In this document: piece after piece, positions 24,392-32,842 of the stretch | Layout of the letters: every line of letters begins with the position of its first letter | Position numbering within the stretch: position 1 is the stretch's first letter | From: an uncultured Lachnospiraceae bacterium | GTDB taxonomy: Bacteria; Bacillota; Clostridia; Lachnospirales; Lachnospiraceae | Reading direction: 5' to 3' | Assembly (NCBI GenBank): GCA_910584585.1 | Contig: CAJUBP010000029.1 | Span: 1-59,541 of the forward strand | Length of the DNA stretch: 59,541 nucleotides | Position numbers and translations under genes: made by a program | The notes under the pieces: model-generated | The model's database searches: none | What the model was told of the DNA's origin: nothing | Seen by the model: only the letters and a program-made list of their open reading frames with translations

Positions 24392-25710
24392 TCCGTTAAA
24401 ACTTTATGTATGATGTCTGCCAGCGGCTCCATGGCGTTTTTCGCCTCTTCAAAAGTATTGGTCTGGGCGCCCACTTCAATCAGCAGGCTTTTGGGCCGGT
24501 AATGGAGATTATACCGGTAGCCTTTCAGATAATTGGCCCGGGCGAATCCGGGATAATATTCCTCCGCCGCCAGCTTCATCTGGAAAGAAAAAGCAAGATT
24601 ATCCGAAAGATAAGGATTGGCCAGATAAGGAATATCCCCATTTGCCGTAGTTCTGCTCAAACCGTTAAAAAACATAATCTGGGCTGTCTGTCTGCCGTTT
24701 ACTTCGGTAACCAGATGGGTGGTGTCTGCCACCCCGTCCCGGTGCAGATCAATCACCACTTCAATGCTGGGATGTTCCGCCAGAATCTGCTCTAAAGCAG
24801 GCCCGGCATAGGAATAGGCGTTATCCCTGTCTTTGACATCGTATTCCCCGGTATGGTGCATGACATTGAACCCGTACTTCTCTTTTAAAAGCTGAGTGAG
24901 ATATTCCGCAACCCCAACCACCCCGGTACTGGGATCCCCCGGCACGGAATCCGCATACCCCTCCTGGGAATGGGTATGATAAATCAAGATCTGCACTTCC
25001 TCATTTCCGGTTTCCAGCTTCATGCTCTTGCCCAAGAGAGCATCCGCGTTTAACTGGCTGCCGTCTATGGTGGTGGTGCGGTCTATCTGATAGAAATTCT
25101 GCACCAGATAGTCAAAATCATTCAGCTTCTCTCTGGAAATCTCCTGAACTTTTCCCGCTGAGCCCTCCGCTGCCGTTTCTGTATCCTCCTGTTTTTTCTT
25201 TTTGCCCTTTTTCTTTTTTCTCTTCCCTTTGGCTTCTTTTTCCTCTGTCTCCTTCTCTTTCTGGTCTAAAGAAGCATCCTGATTTGGGGCTTCCTCCCCG
25301 GTCTTCTCCCCTTCCTGCCCGTTTTCCGCCAGAAGCTCTTCCATGAAATCGCTTTCAATCTGTGTATTATATTCTATCATTGTTTCACTGAATCCGCAGA
25401 TCGGATAGAAATTCTCCAGCTTATCCATCATATAGTTTCCCAGAGAAAGTTCCTCTTCCTCCTGGTCTGCCACCATAACCATCATACAGTTTTTCCAGGC
25501 GCCTACAGCCAGTTCTTCTTTCAAATACGCCGCAATCTGTTCCATAGCCGGCGCCTGGTTCCTTTCTGCCAGATTCTGATAACACACAAATACAAACAGG
25601 AGGCTCAAGCCCCACAGAACAGAAACGATGGATTTTCCTGTTTTTCTTCTCCTGTCCGCCGCCACTGCCTTTGCGTAAAAGCTCCTGCGCTTCATCCACT
25701 TTCTTCTCAT
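24388..25710 (-). CDS. spoIIP: Stage II sporulation protein P
   Basis: A 440-residue autolysin of the SpoIIDMP engulfment machine. A basic N-terminus precedes one membrane anchor (SVLWGLSLLFVFVCYQ). The amidase/endopeptidase domain occupies the C-terminal half, with the zinc/catalytic segments LIYHTHSQE and VVIDLHRDGVAD. Between anchor and domain is a low-complexity Lys/Glu stretch (roughly residues 155-200, KGKRKKKKGKKKKQ). I use the ATG at 25710 after AAAAGGA; an upstream TTG at 25758 has no site. gpr lies 74 bp upstream on the same strand, matching the gpr-spoIIP order of other spore formers. Expression in the mother cell (sigma-E) is expected from the family. Confidence 0.95.
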   Translation of the reverse strand: MRRKWMKRRSFYAKAVAADRRRKTGKSIVSVLWGLSLLFVFVCYQNLAERNQAPAMEQIAAYLKEELAVGAWKNCMMVMVADQEEEELSLGNYMMDKLENFYPICGFSETMIEYNTQIESDFMEELLAENGQEGEKTGEEAPNQDASLDQKEKETEEKEAKGKRKKKKGKKKKQEDTETAAEGSAGKVQEISREKLNDFDYLVQNFYQIDRTTTIDGSQLNADALLGKSMKLETGNEEVQILIYHTHSQEGYADSVPGDPSTGVVGVAEYLTQLLKEKYGFNVMHHTGEYDVKDRDNAYSYAGPALEQILAEHPSIEVVIDLHRDGVADTTHLVTEVNGRQTAQIMFFNGLSRTTANGDIPYLANPYLSDNLAFSFQMKLAAEEYYPGFARANYLKGYRYNLHYRPKSLLIEVGAQTNTFEEAKNAMEPLADIIHKVLTE

Positions 25711-25784
25711 ATTCCTTTTCCCGCCAAGCTGTCTAATTGCTGAATCATTTACGAACAATAAAGTATATGCCTGTACGAAAATAT

Positions 25785-26735
25785 TTATGCAAACGCAATA
25801 TTCAATCCCTCAGAAATGGTAAAACTCAAACGCTTGACAGCCTCGTCAATGTCCTTGGGCGTCACAAACATGGTATTGAGCTGGGGCGATAACAATTCCC
25901 GGATCAGCTCATATTTCTCCATCTCGTTCAATGCATTCAGACCGGTGCTTAAGGTCTGTAAATGACTGTTTTCTTCCATAGCCTGGATCAGCGTGTGCAT
26001 GGTATCATTTACAATCGTGGCCGCGTCCACAACGGTGGGCACGCCGATGGCAATCACCGGAATTCCCACCGTCTCTTCCGACAGGCCGTGCCTGTGATTT
26101 CCCACGCCGGAGCCCGGATTGATTCCCGTATCGGTAATCTGTATGGTGCGGCTAAGCCTTCGTGTGCTTCTGGCCGCCAGCGCGTCTATGGCGATCATCA
26201 CGTCCGGCTTCGTCTCTTCCACCACGCCCCGGATAATTTCCTGGCTCTCCATTCCGGTTTGGGCCATCACCCCAGGAACAATTCCGCTGACTGCGTGAAC
26301 TTCATCTTCTCCAAAGGCGTATTTGCCGAATTCTTTCAGCACATGCCGGGTAATCAGCATATTGTCTACCACTCTGGGCCCTAAGGCATCCGGCGTCACC
26401 TCCCGGTTCCCAAGCCCTGCCACCAGCACGGACACGGGATCTTCTTTTTTGGGCAGAAGCCTGCGAATCAACTTTGCCAGCTCCGCAGAAACTTCCCTGT
26501 GATAATCCTCGTCCTGGCTGTCCAAATTAGCCGCTTCCAACGTAATATAGGTTCCTTTTGGCTTTCCCATGGCTTTTGCCCCGTTTTCCGTCTCAATTAC
26601 CATTGTTGTAATCTTGATTTCCGATTTTTCCAGGCATTCTTCTTCCACCCGCACTCCTTTGATTTCCACATGATCTTCTTCGAACTTTTCACGGGTTTCC
26701 AATGCCAAATCCGTACGCACCTGAAACTGTCTCAT
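25785..26735 (-). CDS. gpr: Germination protease (GPR endopeptidase)
   Basis: A 316-residue protease that degrades small acid-soluble spore proteins during germination. It begins MRQFQVRTDLALETRE, where the typical autoprocessing region of Gpr is found, and includes VAGLGNREVTPDALGPRVV, PDVMIAIDALAARS and GSGVGNHR, all typical of the family. GGAGGGAA precedes the ATG at 26735; the longer frame to 26777 has none. It is divergent from rpsT and upstream of spoIIP. Forespore (sigma-G) control is expected but no convincing site was seen. Confidence 0.96.
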   Translation of the reverse strand: MRQFQVRTDLALETREKFEEDHVEIKGVRVEEECLEKSEIKITTMVIETENGAKAMGKPKGTYITLEAANLDSQDEDYHREVSAELAKLIRRLLPKKEDPVSVLVAGLGNREVTPDALGPRVVDNMLITRHVLKEFGKYAFGEDEVHAVSGIVPGVMAQTGMESQEIIRGVVEETKPDVMIAIDALAARSTRRLSRTIQITDTGINPGSGVGNHRHGLSEETVGIPVIAIGVPTVVDAATIVNDTMHTLIQAMEENSHLQTLSTGLNALNEMEKYELIRELLSPQLNTMFVTPKDIDEAVKRLSFTISEGLNIAFA

Positions 26736-26795
26736 AATATTCCCTCCAAAACTGTGATGCATAGATATTTTTTGCAAAAAATACAGGAATATGTA

Positions 26796-26824
26796 TTGAC
26801 ATGGAGAAAATTAGGGGATAAAAT
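26796..26824 (+). promoter_or_regulatory. Sigma-A promoter of rpsT
   Basis: TTGACA (26796-26801), 17-bp spacer, TAAAAT (26819-26824). The transcript would have a leader of about 120 nt before rpsT. Confidence 0.85.
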
Positions 26825-26954
26825 ATATTAGTATGTTTACATTAGAACGTCCGTGTCCGGATTTAATGAAACAACTGCAAAGTGCAATCCTTTTTCCGCA
26901 GAAACAGTCAATTGGATTGTCATCATAATCATTTCGAAAATGGAGGTGAACGAA

Positions 26955-27218
26955 TTGGCTAACATCAAATCAGCAAAGAAAAGAATTTTAGTAACTGAGA
27001 CCAGAACAGCCCGCAACAAAGCAATCAGATCTGCTGTGAAGACTTCTGTGAAGAAAGTGGAAGCCGCTGTAACAGCGAATGATAAAGAGGCTGCCAAGAC
27101 AGCGTTAACAGCTGCTATTTCTCAGATCAGCAAGGCTGCTTCCAAAGGCGTTTATCACAAGAACACCGCAGCCAGGAAAGTTTCCCGCTTAACCAAAGCT
27201 GTGAACAATATTGCGTAA
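26955..27218 (+). CDS. rpsT: 30S ribosomal protein S20
   Basis: An 87-residue basic helical protein (ANIKSAKKRILVTETRTARN, then HKNTAARKVSRLTKAVNN) binding 16S rRNA. The start is TTG at 26955: ATGGAGGTGA lies just upstream and the mature family N-terminus (ANIKSAKKR) follows directly. The longer in-frame extension to 26853 has no site. A strong terminator follows. A TTG start is known for S20 in other bacteria, where it contributes to autoregulation; such control here is inference. Confidence 0.97.
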   Translation: MANIKSAKKRILVTETRTARNKAIRSAVKTSVKKVEAAVTANDKEAAKTALTAAISQISKAASKGVYHKNTAARKVSRLTKAVNNIA

Positions 27219-27230
27219 TTATTACAGACT

Positions 27231-27267
27231 AAAAAAGAGCCGATACCGTCAGTCGGCTCTTTTTTTA
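27231..27267 (+). terminator. rpsT terminator
   Basis: AGAGCCGA and TCGGCTCT form the stem around a short loop, preceded by an A-run and followed by TTTTTTT. The A-run also gives the minus strand a T-run, so it may act in both directions for holA read-through. Confidence 0.92.
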
Positions 27268-27385
27268 CGCACAGCGGGAAGTGGGCGGCAGATGGCGGAA
27301 ATGAATTTTAAGACACGCACTTTTTTGACATGTGCTATCGGAAATTTAGGCCTGTCAAATGTACGCTTATTTAAGGTGGATTATA

Positions 27386-28363
27386 CTAGACTGTACTCCC
27401 TACAATCAGAAGCTCTACGGCCATTCTATCATTCATATTCCCGGTTTTAACGCTTTCTTCAGACTTAACGCAGCGCAGTACCGCCTCTTTCAGCTGTTCT
27501 AAGGTAAATCTGCCTGACTGGGACAGATTCCGCCTGACTGTAAACTCCGGAATGCCCGCTTTGGAAGCGATAAATTTGTGATCGTATCCCTGCCTGCCCA
27601 GTTCTTTGACCTGCAGAAGAATCTGAAACTGCCGGGCAATGAGAAACAGAATCCGCATGGGGGGCTCCTTTAGGGCAAGCAAATCATAGTACAATTCCAA
27701 GGCCTGTTTCCGGCGCCCATCCGCAATGCAGTTTATCATCTCAAAAATTCTTCCGGTGGTCTGCACCGTACAGACGGCTTCCACATCCTCCGCCGAAATC
27801 ACTTCTCTTCCCAGCGTATAACAGAACAGTTTTTCTAACTCCCTGTCAATATTTTCCATGTCATTTCCCGTTTTCTCCAGAAAAAGCTGCATGACAGGCT
27901 GAGTGATTTTCTTATTTTCCCGCTTCAGCCGGGTCAGAATCCACTGAATCAGCAGGCTGTCTTTTTGCCTGGCAAACTCCACAATACGTCCCGAGCCTTT
28001 TACGGCCTTATACATCTTGCTGCGCTTGTCCACGTCCTCTTCCACAAACACAAAGACCGCAGTCTCTGCAATCTGCTTCATATACTCCGCAAGTTCATCA
28101 CAGGAGCTTTTGAAAAATCCGCTGTTTTCTACCATAATCAGACGATACTCCGCCAAAAAAGGCAGGGTTTCCGCCAAATCAATCATCTCTCCGATATTGC
28201 AGTTTTTCCCTTCATAGTAAGCGGCATTGAGGGTATCTCCTGGAGAAGACAATGCCTGCTTTAACTTCTGCTTATACTGCCGTTTCAGATAACTTTCCTC
28301 TCCGTACAGAAGATATACCCGCTGAAAACTGCTGTTTTTAATGTCTTCATCAATGCTTTTCAT
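27386..28363 (-). CDS. holA: DNA polymerase III subunit delta
   Basis: A 325-residue clamp-loader subunit: N-terminal RVYLLYGEESYLKRQYKQKL, central AAA-like domain with GRIVEFARQKDSLLIQW, and the C-terminal collar domain (AGIPEFTVRRNLSQSGRFT). It opens the beta clamp for loading during replication. No functional P-loop is expected in delta and none is seen. GGAG lies eleven bases before the ATG. It stands between rpsT and the ahpC pair; in Bacillus it lies between comEC and rpsT. Confidence 0.95.
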   Translation of the reverse strand: MKSIDEDIKNSSFQRVYLLYGEESYLKRQYKQKLKQALSSPGDTLNAAYYEGKNCNIGEMIDLAETLPFLAEYRLIMVENSGFFKSSCDELAEYMKQIAETAVFVFVEEDVDKRSKMYKAVKGSGRIVEFARQKDSLLIQWILTRLKRENKKITQPVMQLFLEKTGNDMENIDRELEKLFCYTLGREVISAEDVEAVCTVQTTGRIFEMINCIADGRRKQALELYYDLLALKEPPMRILFLIARQFQILLQVKELGRQGYDHKFIASKAGIPEFTVRRNLSQSGRFTLEQLKEAVLRCVKSEESVKTGNMNDRMAVELLIVGSTV

Positions 28364-28381
28364 AAACGCCGCTGCTCCGTT

Positions 28382-29047
28382 CTACTTATATGTGCGCAGA
28401 ATCTGATAGATTTCATCCATATTTTTACTTCCCAGGAGCACTTCCTTCTCATTGATCACTGTCATGGGAATCCGTTCAATCTTATATTTCTCCACCAGTT
28501 CCGGATACAGCCTTGCGTCAATCATTCTGGCCTCGATTACCCCGCACTCCGCCGCCATTTTCTGGCAGGTAATCACCTGCTGGGCGCAGTGATGGCAGGA
28601 AAGGGAGACAAAGACCTTAATCTGGCTTTTATGGGTAAGCTTGTCCAGTTTTTTCTTCATCCGCTTCTCCATTTCCTGTCCGGGGCCTGCCACATTGTAA
28701 ATAGCAAAAATCAGGGAATTCATTTCCTTCCCGCCGGTAACCCCGTGAAAGGAAATTCCGGAATACTCCTCCTGGCGGTACAGCCCGGTGGCGGGCAGGA
28801 GAGATATGTCCAGTTCCGGCGCCTTCTCCTCCGCTTCTTCTTTGTCGTAAATCCGGCAGGAAAGCTTGTCCGAAAGCCCTGCGACATGGCGCGTCAGCTC
28901 TGCCATCTCCACAGATACAGAATCCTCAGGATCAATGACACATACAAGGCCGGCCTCGCCTTCCAGCTTGCCGAACACTCCCCGGATCTGTTCTTCCAGT
29001 TCCGGAGTCATCAGGCTGCTTGTTGAAGCAATTTTGTCGATATCCAT
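28382..29047 (-). CDS. AhpF N-terminal-domain-like protein disulfide reductant (CHHC)
   Basis: A 221-residue protein resembling the N-terminal domain of AhpF: two thioredoxin folds in tandem, the second with active site SLSCHHCAQ near residue 155 and the cis-proline loop ERIPMTVIN. AhpF uses CHNC; here it is CHHC. The flavoprotein reductase part of AhpF is missing. TAGGAGG precedes the ATG. It follows ahpC by ten bases, so it is probably the direct electron donor to AhpC and must itself be reduced by a separate thioredoxin reductase. Full AhpF has about 520 residues; the frame is clean, so this is a genuine stand-alone form and not a truncation. Confidence 0.85.
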   Translation of the reverse strand: MDIDKIASTSSLMTPELEEQIRGVFGKLEGEAGLVCVIDPEDSVSVEMAELTRHVAGLSDKLSCRIYDKEEAEEKAPELDISLLPATGLYRQEEYSGISFHGVTGGKEMNSLIFAIYNVAGPGQEMEKRMKKKLDKLTHKSQIKVFVSLSCHHCAQQVITCQKMAAECGVIEARMIDARLYPELVEKYKIERIPMTVINEKEVLLGSKNMDEIYQILRTYK

Positions 29048-29057
29048 CCTTTTCCTC

Positions 29058-29624
29058 CTATAACATTCCCACCAGATCCAGGCTGGGGCTTAATGTCTCT
29101 TCTCCAGGCTGCCACTTAGCCGGGCATACCTGATCCCCGTGCTCTTCCACAAACTTCGCCGCCTGTACTTTTCTCAAAAGCTCCGCTGCATTCCTTCCGA
29201 TGCCCATATCGTGAATCTCATAAGCCTTTACCACGCCTTCCGGATTCAAAATAAAGGTTCCCCGCAGCGCCTGTCCTTCTTTTTCCACCAAAACGCCGAA
29301 CTGGCGGGCCAATACTCCTGCAGGATCTGCCAGCATCACATACTGGATTTTCTTAATTGTCTCAGAAGCGTCCGCCCATGCTTTATGCACAAAATGAGTA
29401 TCCTCTGATACGGAATAAATCTCGCAGCCTTCTTTTTTAAATTCTTCATAGTGATCTGCCAGATCGCCCAATTCCGTAGGGCATACAAAGGTAAAATCCG
29501 CCGGATAGAAAAACAGCACTGACCAGTGCCCCATCAAATCTTCCTGGCTCACCTCTGTAAAATCTCCTTTTGTATAAGCAGAAACCTGAAACTCTTCTAC
29601 TTTTTTGTTAATCATATGCTCCAT
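29058..29624 (-). CDS. ahpC: Alkyl hydroperoxide reductase C (2-Cys peroxiredoxin)
   Basis: A 188-residue typical 2-Cys peroxiredoxin. Peroxidatic cysteine in FYPADFTFVCPTEL (near residue 49); resolving cysteine in GDQVCPAKW (near 168). It reduces H2O2 and organic peroxides in the cytoplasm, with reducing power probably from the CHHC protein encoded ten bases downstream. GGAGG lies seven bases before the ATG. Its promoter is divergent from that of the Cys-repeat microprotein. The -10 region TTATAATTTAAATAT has partial resemblance to a PerR box, too weak to assert. Confidence 0.96.
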   Translation of the reverse strand: MEHMINKKVEEFQVSAYTKGDFTEVSQEDLMGHWSVLFFYPADFTFVCPTELGDLADHYEEFKKEGCEIYSVSEDTHFVHKAWADASETIKKIQYVMLADPAGVLARQFGVLVEKEGQALRGTFILNPEGVVKAYEIHDMGIGRNAAELLRKVQAAKFVEEHGDQVCPAKWQPGEETLSPSLDLVGML

Positions 29625-29654
29625 TGCGTCTTCCTCCTTTTTTCATATATTTAA

Positions 29655-29683
29655 ATTATAAAGATCTTTCCTGCAAAATGCAA
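29655..29683 (-). promoter_or_regulatory. ahpC promoter
   Basis: Minus-strand TTGCAT (29683-29678), 17 bp, TATAAT (29660-29655), about 30 bp before the ATG. Confidence 0.75.
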
Positions 29684-29738
29684 CTTCAATTTTGCCTCGT
29701 ACACATTTTCGCAAATGTCAAAAACCTTTCTTTTCCAC

Positions 29739-29767
29739 TTGTAACCAAAAAAGAATCAGGATATAAT
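29739..29767 (+). promoter_or_regulatory. Promoter of the Cys-repeat microprotein
   Basis: TTGTAA (29739-29744), 17 bp, TATAAT (29762-29767). The start codon is at 29826, giving a leader of about 50 nt ending in a strong ribosome site. Confidence 0.75.
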
Positions 29768-29825
29768 AAAGCTATCATATGTATTTGGGACTATTTTATC
29801 CATACATCAAACAGGAGGAGGAACC

Positions 29826-30029
29826 ATGGAACAAAAAAATTTAGATATCACTAACATGAACGGCGTAACCAACGACGAAGATACTACCTGCGGATTAAAT
29901 GACATGAACTGTCTGGGCAACACTGCTGAAGATGACAGCACCTGCAGCATCACCAACATGAACTGCAATTCTGATGATGACGACACGACCTGCAGCATCA
30001 CAGATATGAACTGTACCGGTGAGAAATAG
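29826..30029 (+). CDS. Acidic cysteine-repeat microprotein
   Basis: A 67-residue protein with ACAGGAGGAGGAACC ahead of the ATG and its own consensus promoter. It has three repeats of about 18 residues: DTTCGLNDMNC, DSTCSITNMNC and DTTCSITDMNC, each with C-x6-C and an acidic lead-in (DEDT, EDDS, DDDDT). A degenerate unit without cysteines (LDITNMNG) precedes them. There is no signal peptide or membrane segment, and the charge is strongly acidic. Six evenly placed cysteines suggest metal binding, disulfides or post-translational modification. No radical SAM peptide maturase, protease or exporter is adjacent, so a RiPP role is unsupported locally. It is divergent from ahpC, which hints at redox or metal stress. 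I do not recognise the family. Confidence 0.8.
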   Translation: MEQKNLDITNMNGVTNDEDTTCGLNDMNCLGNTAEDDSTCSITNMNCNSDDDDTTCSITDMNCTGEK

Positions 30030-30093
30030 TATATTTGGGTTTGCTGACGCAGCCGTCATTTGGTGAACAGCAATCATTTTTCAAAAGTTAATC

Positions 30094-30130
30094 GCCGCAG
30101 CGCATTCGGCATCTGCCGTGCCGCTGCGGC
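30094..30130. terminator. Perfect nested hairpin between convergent genes
   Basis: GCCGCAGCG (30094-30102) pairs with CGCTGCGGC (30122-30130); inside, CGGCA pairs with TGCCG. It sits between the microprotein gene and the 3' end of comEC, which converge. The T-run after it is poor (ATATTTAA), so it may be a bidirectional weak terminator or an mRNA 3'-end structure. Confidence 0.5.
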
Positions 30131-30232
30131 ATATTTAACTGCAGCGCTCTTTCTAAGAAACTGCAGCAAAAGAAAATGTACAGCATACAAAGGATTTTAT
30201 TTCGCGACAGTTCCTAGAGCGTGTCTGCTCTC

Positions 30233-32842
30233 TCAGGGCTGAATCAAAACCTGCCCCCTCTCCATAGTGCTTACCACCCGGCTTCCCGCTGCCTTCATCC
30301 TTTCAACCGCCTCTTTTCCCGGATGTCCGTAGGAATTCCCCGCCCCGCAGGAAATTACGGCAATCTCAGGGGACAGCAGCTCCAGAAATTCCAGGCTGTT
30401 GGAACCGTCAGAGCCATGATGGGCAGCCTTATAATATGTAATTCCCCGGATTCCCTTTTGTTCCATCCACGCTTTGATCTTTCCTTCTTCCATCAGCTTC
30501 CGCTCCTGCTCCATGCCAATATCCCCGGTAAAAAATCCCGTAAAATCCCGGTATTCCAAGGACAACGCCATAGAATTCCCATTCCGATCCTCTTTGCCTT
30601 CTGCTCCTTCTGCCTGGGGATGCCAGACCGTAAACACTGCTTCCCCGCTTCCGAACTGCATTCCGGGCGAAACGAAAAGAATCCTGCATTCCCTGCGCGC
30701 CGCCAGGTTCAGCAATTCCGTCCCTGCCTCGTCCCAGACCATCCCTTCCGCCACAATCAAATTTTCAATCGGATATCCCGCTTCCAGCAATTCTTTTAAA
30801 CCGCTGATATGATCCTGGTCTGCATGGCTTACGATCCAGCCCTGAATGGAAGTCACGCCCCTGGACTTTAGAAAAGGCAGAATCCGGTAAGTTCCGGCCT
30901 TTGGCACATCGCTGCTGCCGCCGTCCACAAAGAAATGCTCCCCGGATTCCGTCTCAATGAAAATACCGTCTCCCTGACCCACATCCAGCACGTCAATCTC
31001 AAACTGCGGGGGTTCGCGCAGAAATAAAATCATTCCCAAAGCCGCTCCAAGCACCGCCAACCATCTCTTTTTTCCCTTTTGCCGATACAGGTATAACACT
31101 GCCGCCAGGCTCACATAATAGCATGCTACAAGAGTTATGTCCGGTCTTCCAACGGTCAGCATTGAACCGGGCAGCTCCAATGATTTTTGGCATATCCATT
31201 CATTTGCCGCCAACATCCATCCCGCCGGATACAGAATGATTTTCCCCGCCGGCAAAAAGACGCTCCCTGCTAAAGCCCCCAGCGCTCCCAGGGATAACAG
31301 CAATCCCAGAAAAGGCAGAACGCATCCGTTCACCAGAATGTTGTAACAGGGGATTTCATAATAAAAATACAGGGACAGAGGCAGCGTCGCAAGCTGAATG
31401 CAGACACTGATACAGATGGAATCCCAGAAATTTTCCGCCCATCTTTTCCAGGCAGAAATTTTTTTCTTTGTGTCCTTTTCCGGGTCTTTTTCTCCCCCGC
31501 CTCTTGGTTTTTTGCAAACTTTTCGGAACACTCCCTTCTCAGAGCGCTCCTTTTCTGTATCCTCTTTTCTGGCTCCCGGCTCCTTTAGAACCGCTCCAAT
31601 CACGGCAACCCCCAAGACCGCCCCGTAGGAAAACAAAAACCCGGCATATCCCAGCACAAAGGGATTCTCCCACATCTGAATCCCCGCGCTTATCCCCAGC
31701 GCCGTTAAGGTATCGTAGCCGCGCCCCAAAAGATAAGCCGCCATATTCACGCCAAACATCAGCAGCGCCCGGATTGTGGAGATTTCCATGCCGGAAAGCT
31801 GACCGAAGCCGACGGCAATCCCCACAGCCGCCAAACTGCTGAATTTCCCGGGACAGCCCAACCTGCAGAGCAGCTGAAACACTCCCATGCCAAACAGAGA
31901 GACATGCAGGCCGGAAATGGCCAGGATATGGGAAATCCCAGCGCTCCGGTATAACTCCTTCACTTCCTGATCCAGCAGGCTCTTATCTCCCAGGGTCATG
32001 TCCGCCAGTAATCCAGCGTCTTTGGGAGACATGCACTGCAAGTACACATTCCGAAACTTATGCCGCAGCTTTTCCAGAAACGCCGCCAATTTGCGTTCCT
32101 TTTTGGAAATCAGCAGTTCCTCTTCCGCGTACAGGCGGAATTCTGTTTTTTTACTCTGGTAATATTGTTTTTCATCGAAATTCCCTTCATTTCGGGATGT
32201 TTGAAATGGCGCATAGCTGCCGGTGGCTTTCAGAATATTTCCCGGCCGGATATGCCGATTAGAACTGTAGACAAGAATCCCGTAGGAGGGGTAAACGTTT
32301 CCCCCTGCAAGCACCCGGGTATCTGTCAGATAATATAGATACTGCTCCTTCTTTTCTTCTCTTCTTTGAACCTCTCCCCAGACGGTTATTTGATCTCCCT
32401 CTTCCAATGCCGCCTCCAGCTTGTCCCTGGCCTGCCGCTGCGCCTGAATCTGAGACGCTCCCGCTAAAAAGGCCAGCAGGCAAAGCAGGCTGCGGGTAAA
32501 CGCTTCCGCGGCAGTCCTCCGCTTCCAGGATACAGCCCAGCGGGAATTCCGCCAGCCAGCAGTCTCACCATGCCGGCCGATATCCTCTGGCTCCCAACCG
32601 GCTGTCCCGGCATGGCTGCCGATATTCTCTGACACGCAGCCGGCTGTCCTGACATAGCTGCCGACATTCTCCGGCGCACGGCTGTATTTTTCCCACGCCA
32701 TCTTCCTGTCTCTGCCCACCCCAATGCAAAGAGCAATGACAAACGCCAAAAAGACTGCTGCAAATAAGAGATCTTGTTCCTCTCCAAAGAGTATTCCTAA
32801 CAGAAGAGAAAGCGTCACACAGCAAATGACTCGCTTAGTCAC
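30233..32842 (-). CDS. comEC: ComEC/Rec2 competence channel
   Basis: About 869 residues. N-terminal hydrophobic and DUF4131-like part, central competence domain with many membrane helices (GISHILAISGLHVSLFG is the family signature), and C-terminal metallo-beta-lactamase domain (VDGGSSD, SHADQDHISGL, AAHHGSDGSN). It carries single-stranded DNA across the membrane; the C-terminal domain is thought to degrade one strand. I use the GTG at 32842 after AGAGGAGGG, which overlaps the gerM-like stop. Residues near 55-97 are three 14-residue repeats (42-bp units at 32554-32679) of ENVGSYVRTAG type, absent from typical ComEC. It ends the comEA operon. Confidence 0.95.
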   Translation of the reverse strand: MTKRVICCVTLSLLLGILFGEEQDLLFAAVFLAFVIALCIGVGRDRKMAWEKYSRAPENVGSYVRTAGCVSENIGSHAGTAGWEPEDIGRHGETAGWRNSRWAVSWKRRTAAEAFTRSLLCLLAFLAGASQIQAQRQARDKLEAALEEGDQITVWGEVQRREEKKEQYLYYLTDTRVLAGGNVYPSYGILVYSSNRHIRPGNILKATGSYAPFQTSRNEGNFDEKQYYQSKKTEFRLYAEEELLISKKERKLAAFLEKLRHKFRNVYLQCMSPKDAGLLADMTLGDKSLLDQEVKELYRSAGISHILAISGLHVSLFGMGVFQLLCRLGCPGKFSSLAAVGIAVGFGQLSGMEISTIRALLMFGVNMAAYLLGRGYDTLTALGISAGIQMWENPFVLGYAGFLFSYGAVLGVAVIGAVLKEPGARKEDTEKERSEKGVFRKVCKKPRGGGEKDPEKDTKKKISAWKRWAENFWDSICISVCIQLATLPLSLYFYYEIPCYNILVNGCVLPFLGLLLSLGALGALAGSVFLPAGKIILYPAGWMLAANEWICQKSLELPGSMLTVGRPDITLVACYYVSLAAVLYLYRQKGKKRWLAVLGAALGMILFLREPPQFEIDVLDVGQGDGIFIETESGEHFFVDGGSSDVPKAGTYRILPFLKSRGVTSIQGWIVSHADQDHISGLKELLEAGYPIENLIVAEGMVWDEAGTELLNLAARRECRILFVSPGMQFGSGEAVFTVWHPQAEGAEGKEDRNGNSMALSLEYRDFTGFFTGDIGMEQERKLMEEGKIKAWMEQKGIRGITYYKAAHHGSDGSNSLEFLELLSPEIAVISCGAGNSYGHPGKEAVERMKAAGSRVVSTMERGQVLIQP
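32554..32679 (-). repeat. Three in-frame 42-bp repeats inside comEC
   Basis: Units begin at 32554, 32596 and 32638 and encode variants of a 14-residue unit (APENVGSYVRTAG, VSENIGSHAGTAG, EPEDIGRHGETAG) in the N-terminal part of ComEC between hydrophobic segments. Period divisible by three, so copy change keeps the frame. Confidence 0.9.

Noticed and set aside
29655..29672. PerR box at the ahpC promoter
   Set aside because: Only one half-site fits (TTATAAT); about 10 of 15 positions match, too weak.
29826..30029. Calling the Cys-repeat peptide a ranthipeptide/SCIFF precursor
   Set aside because: No radical SAM peptide maturase, protease or transporter nearby; motif spacing differs from the SCIFF pattern I know.
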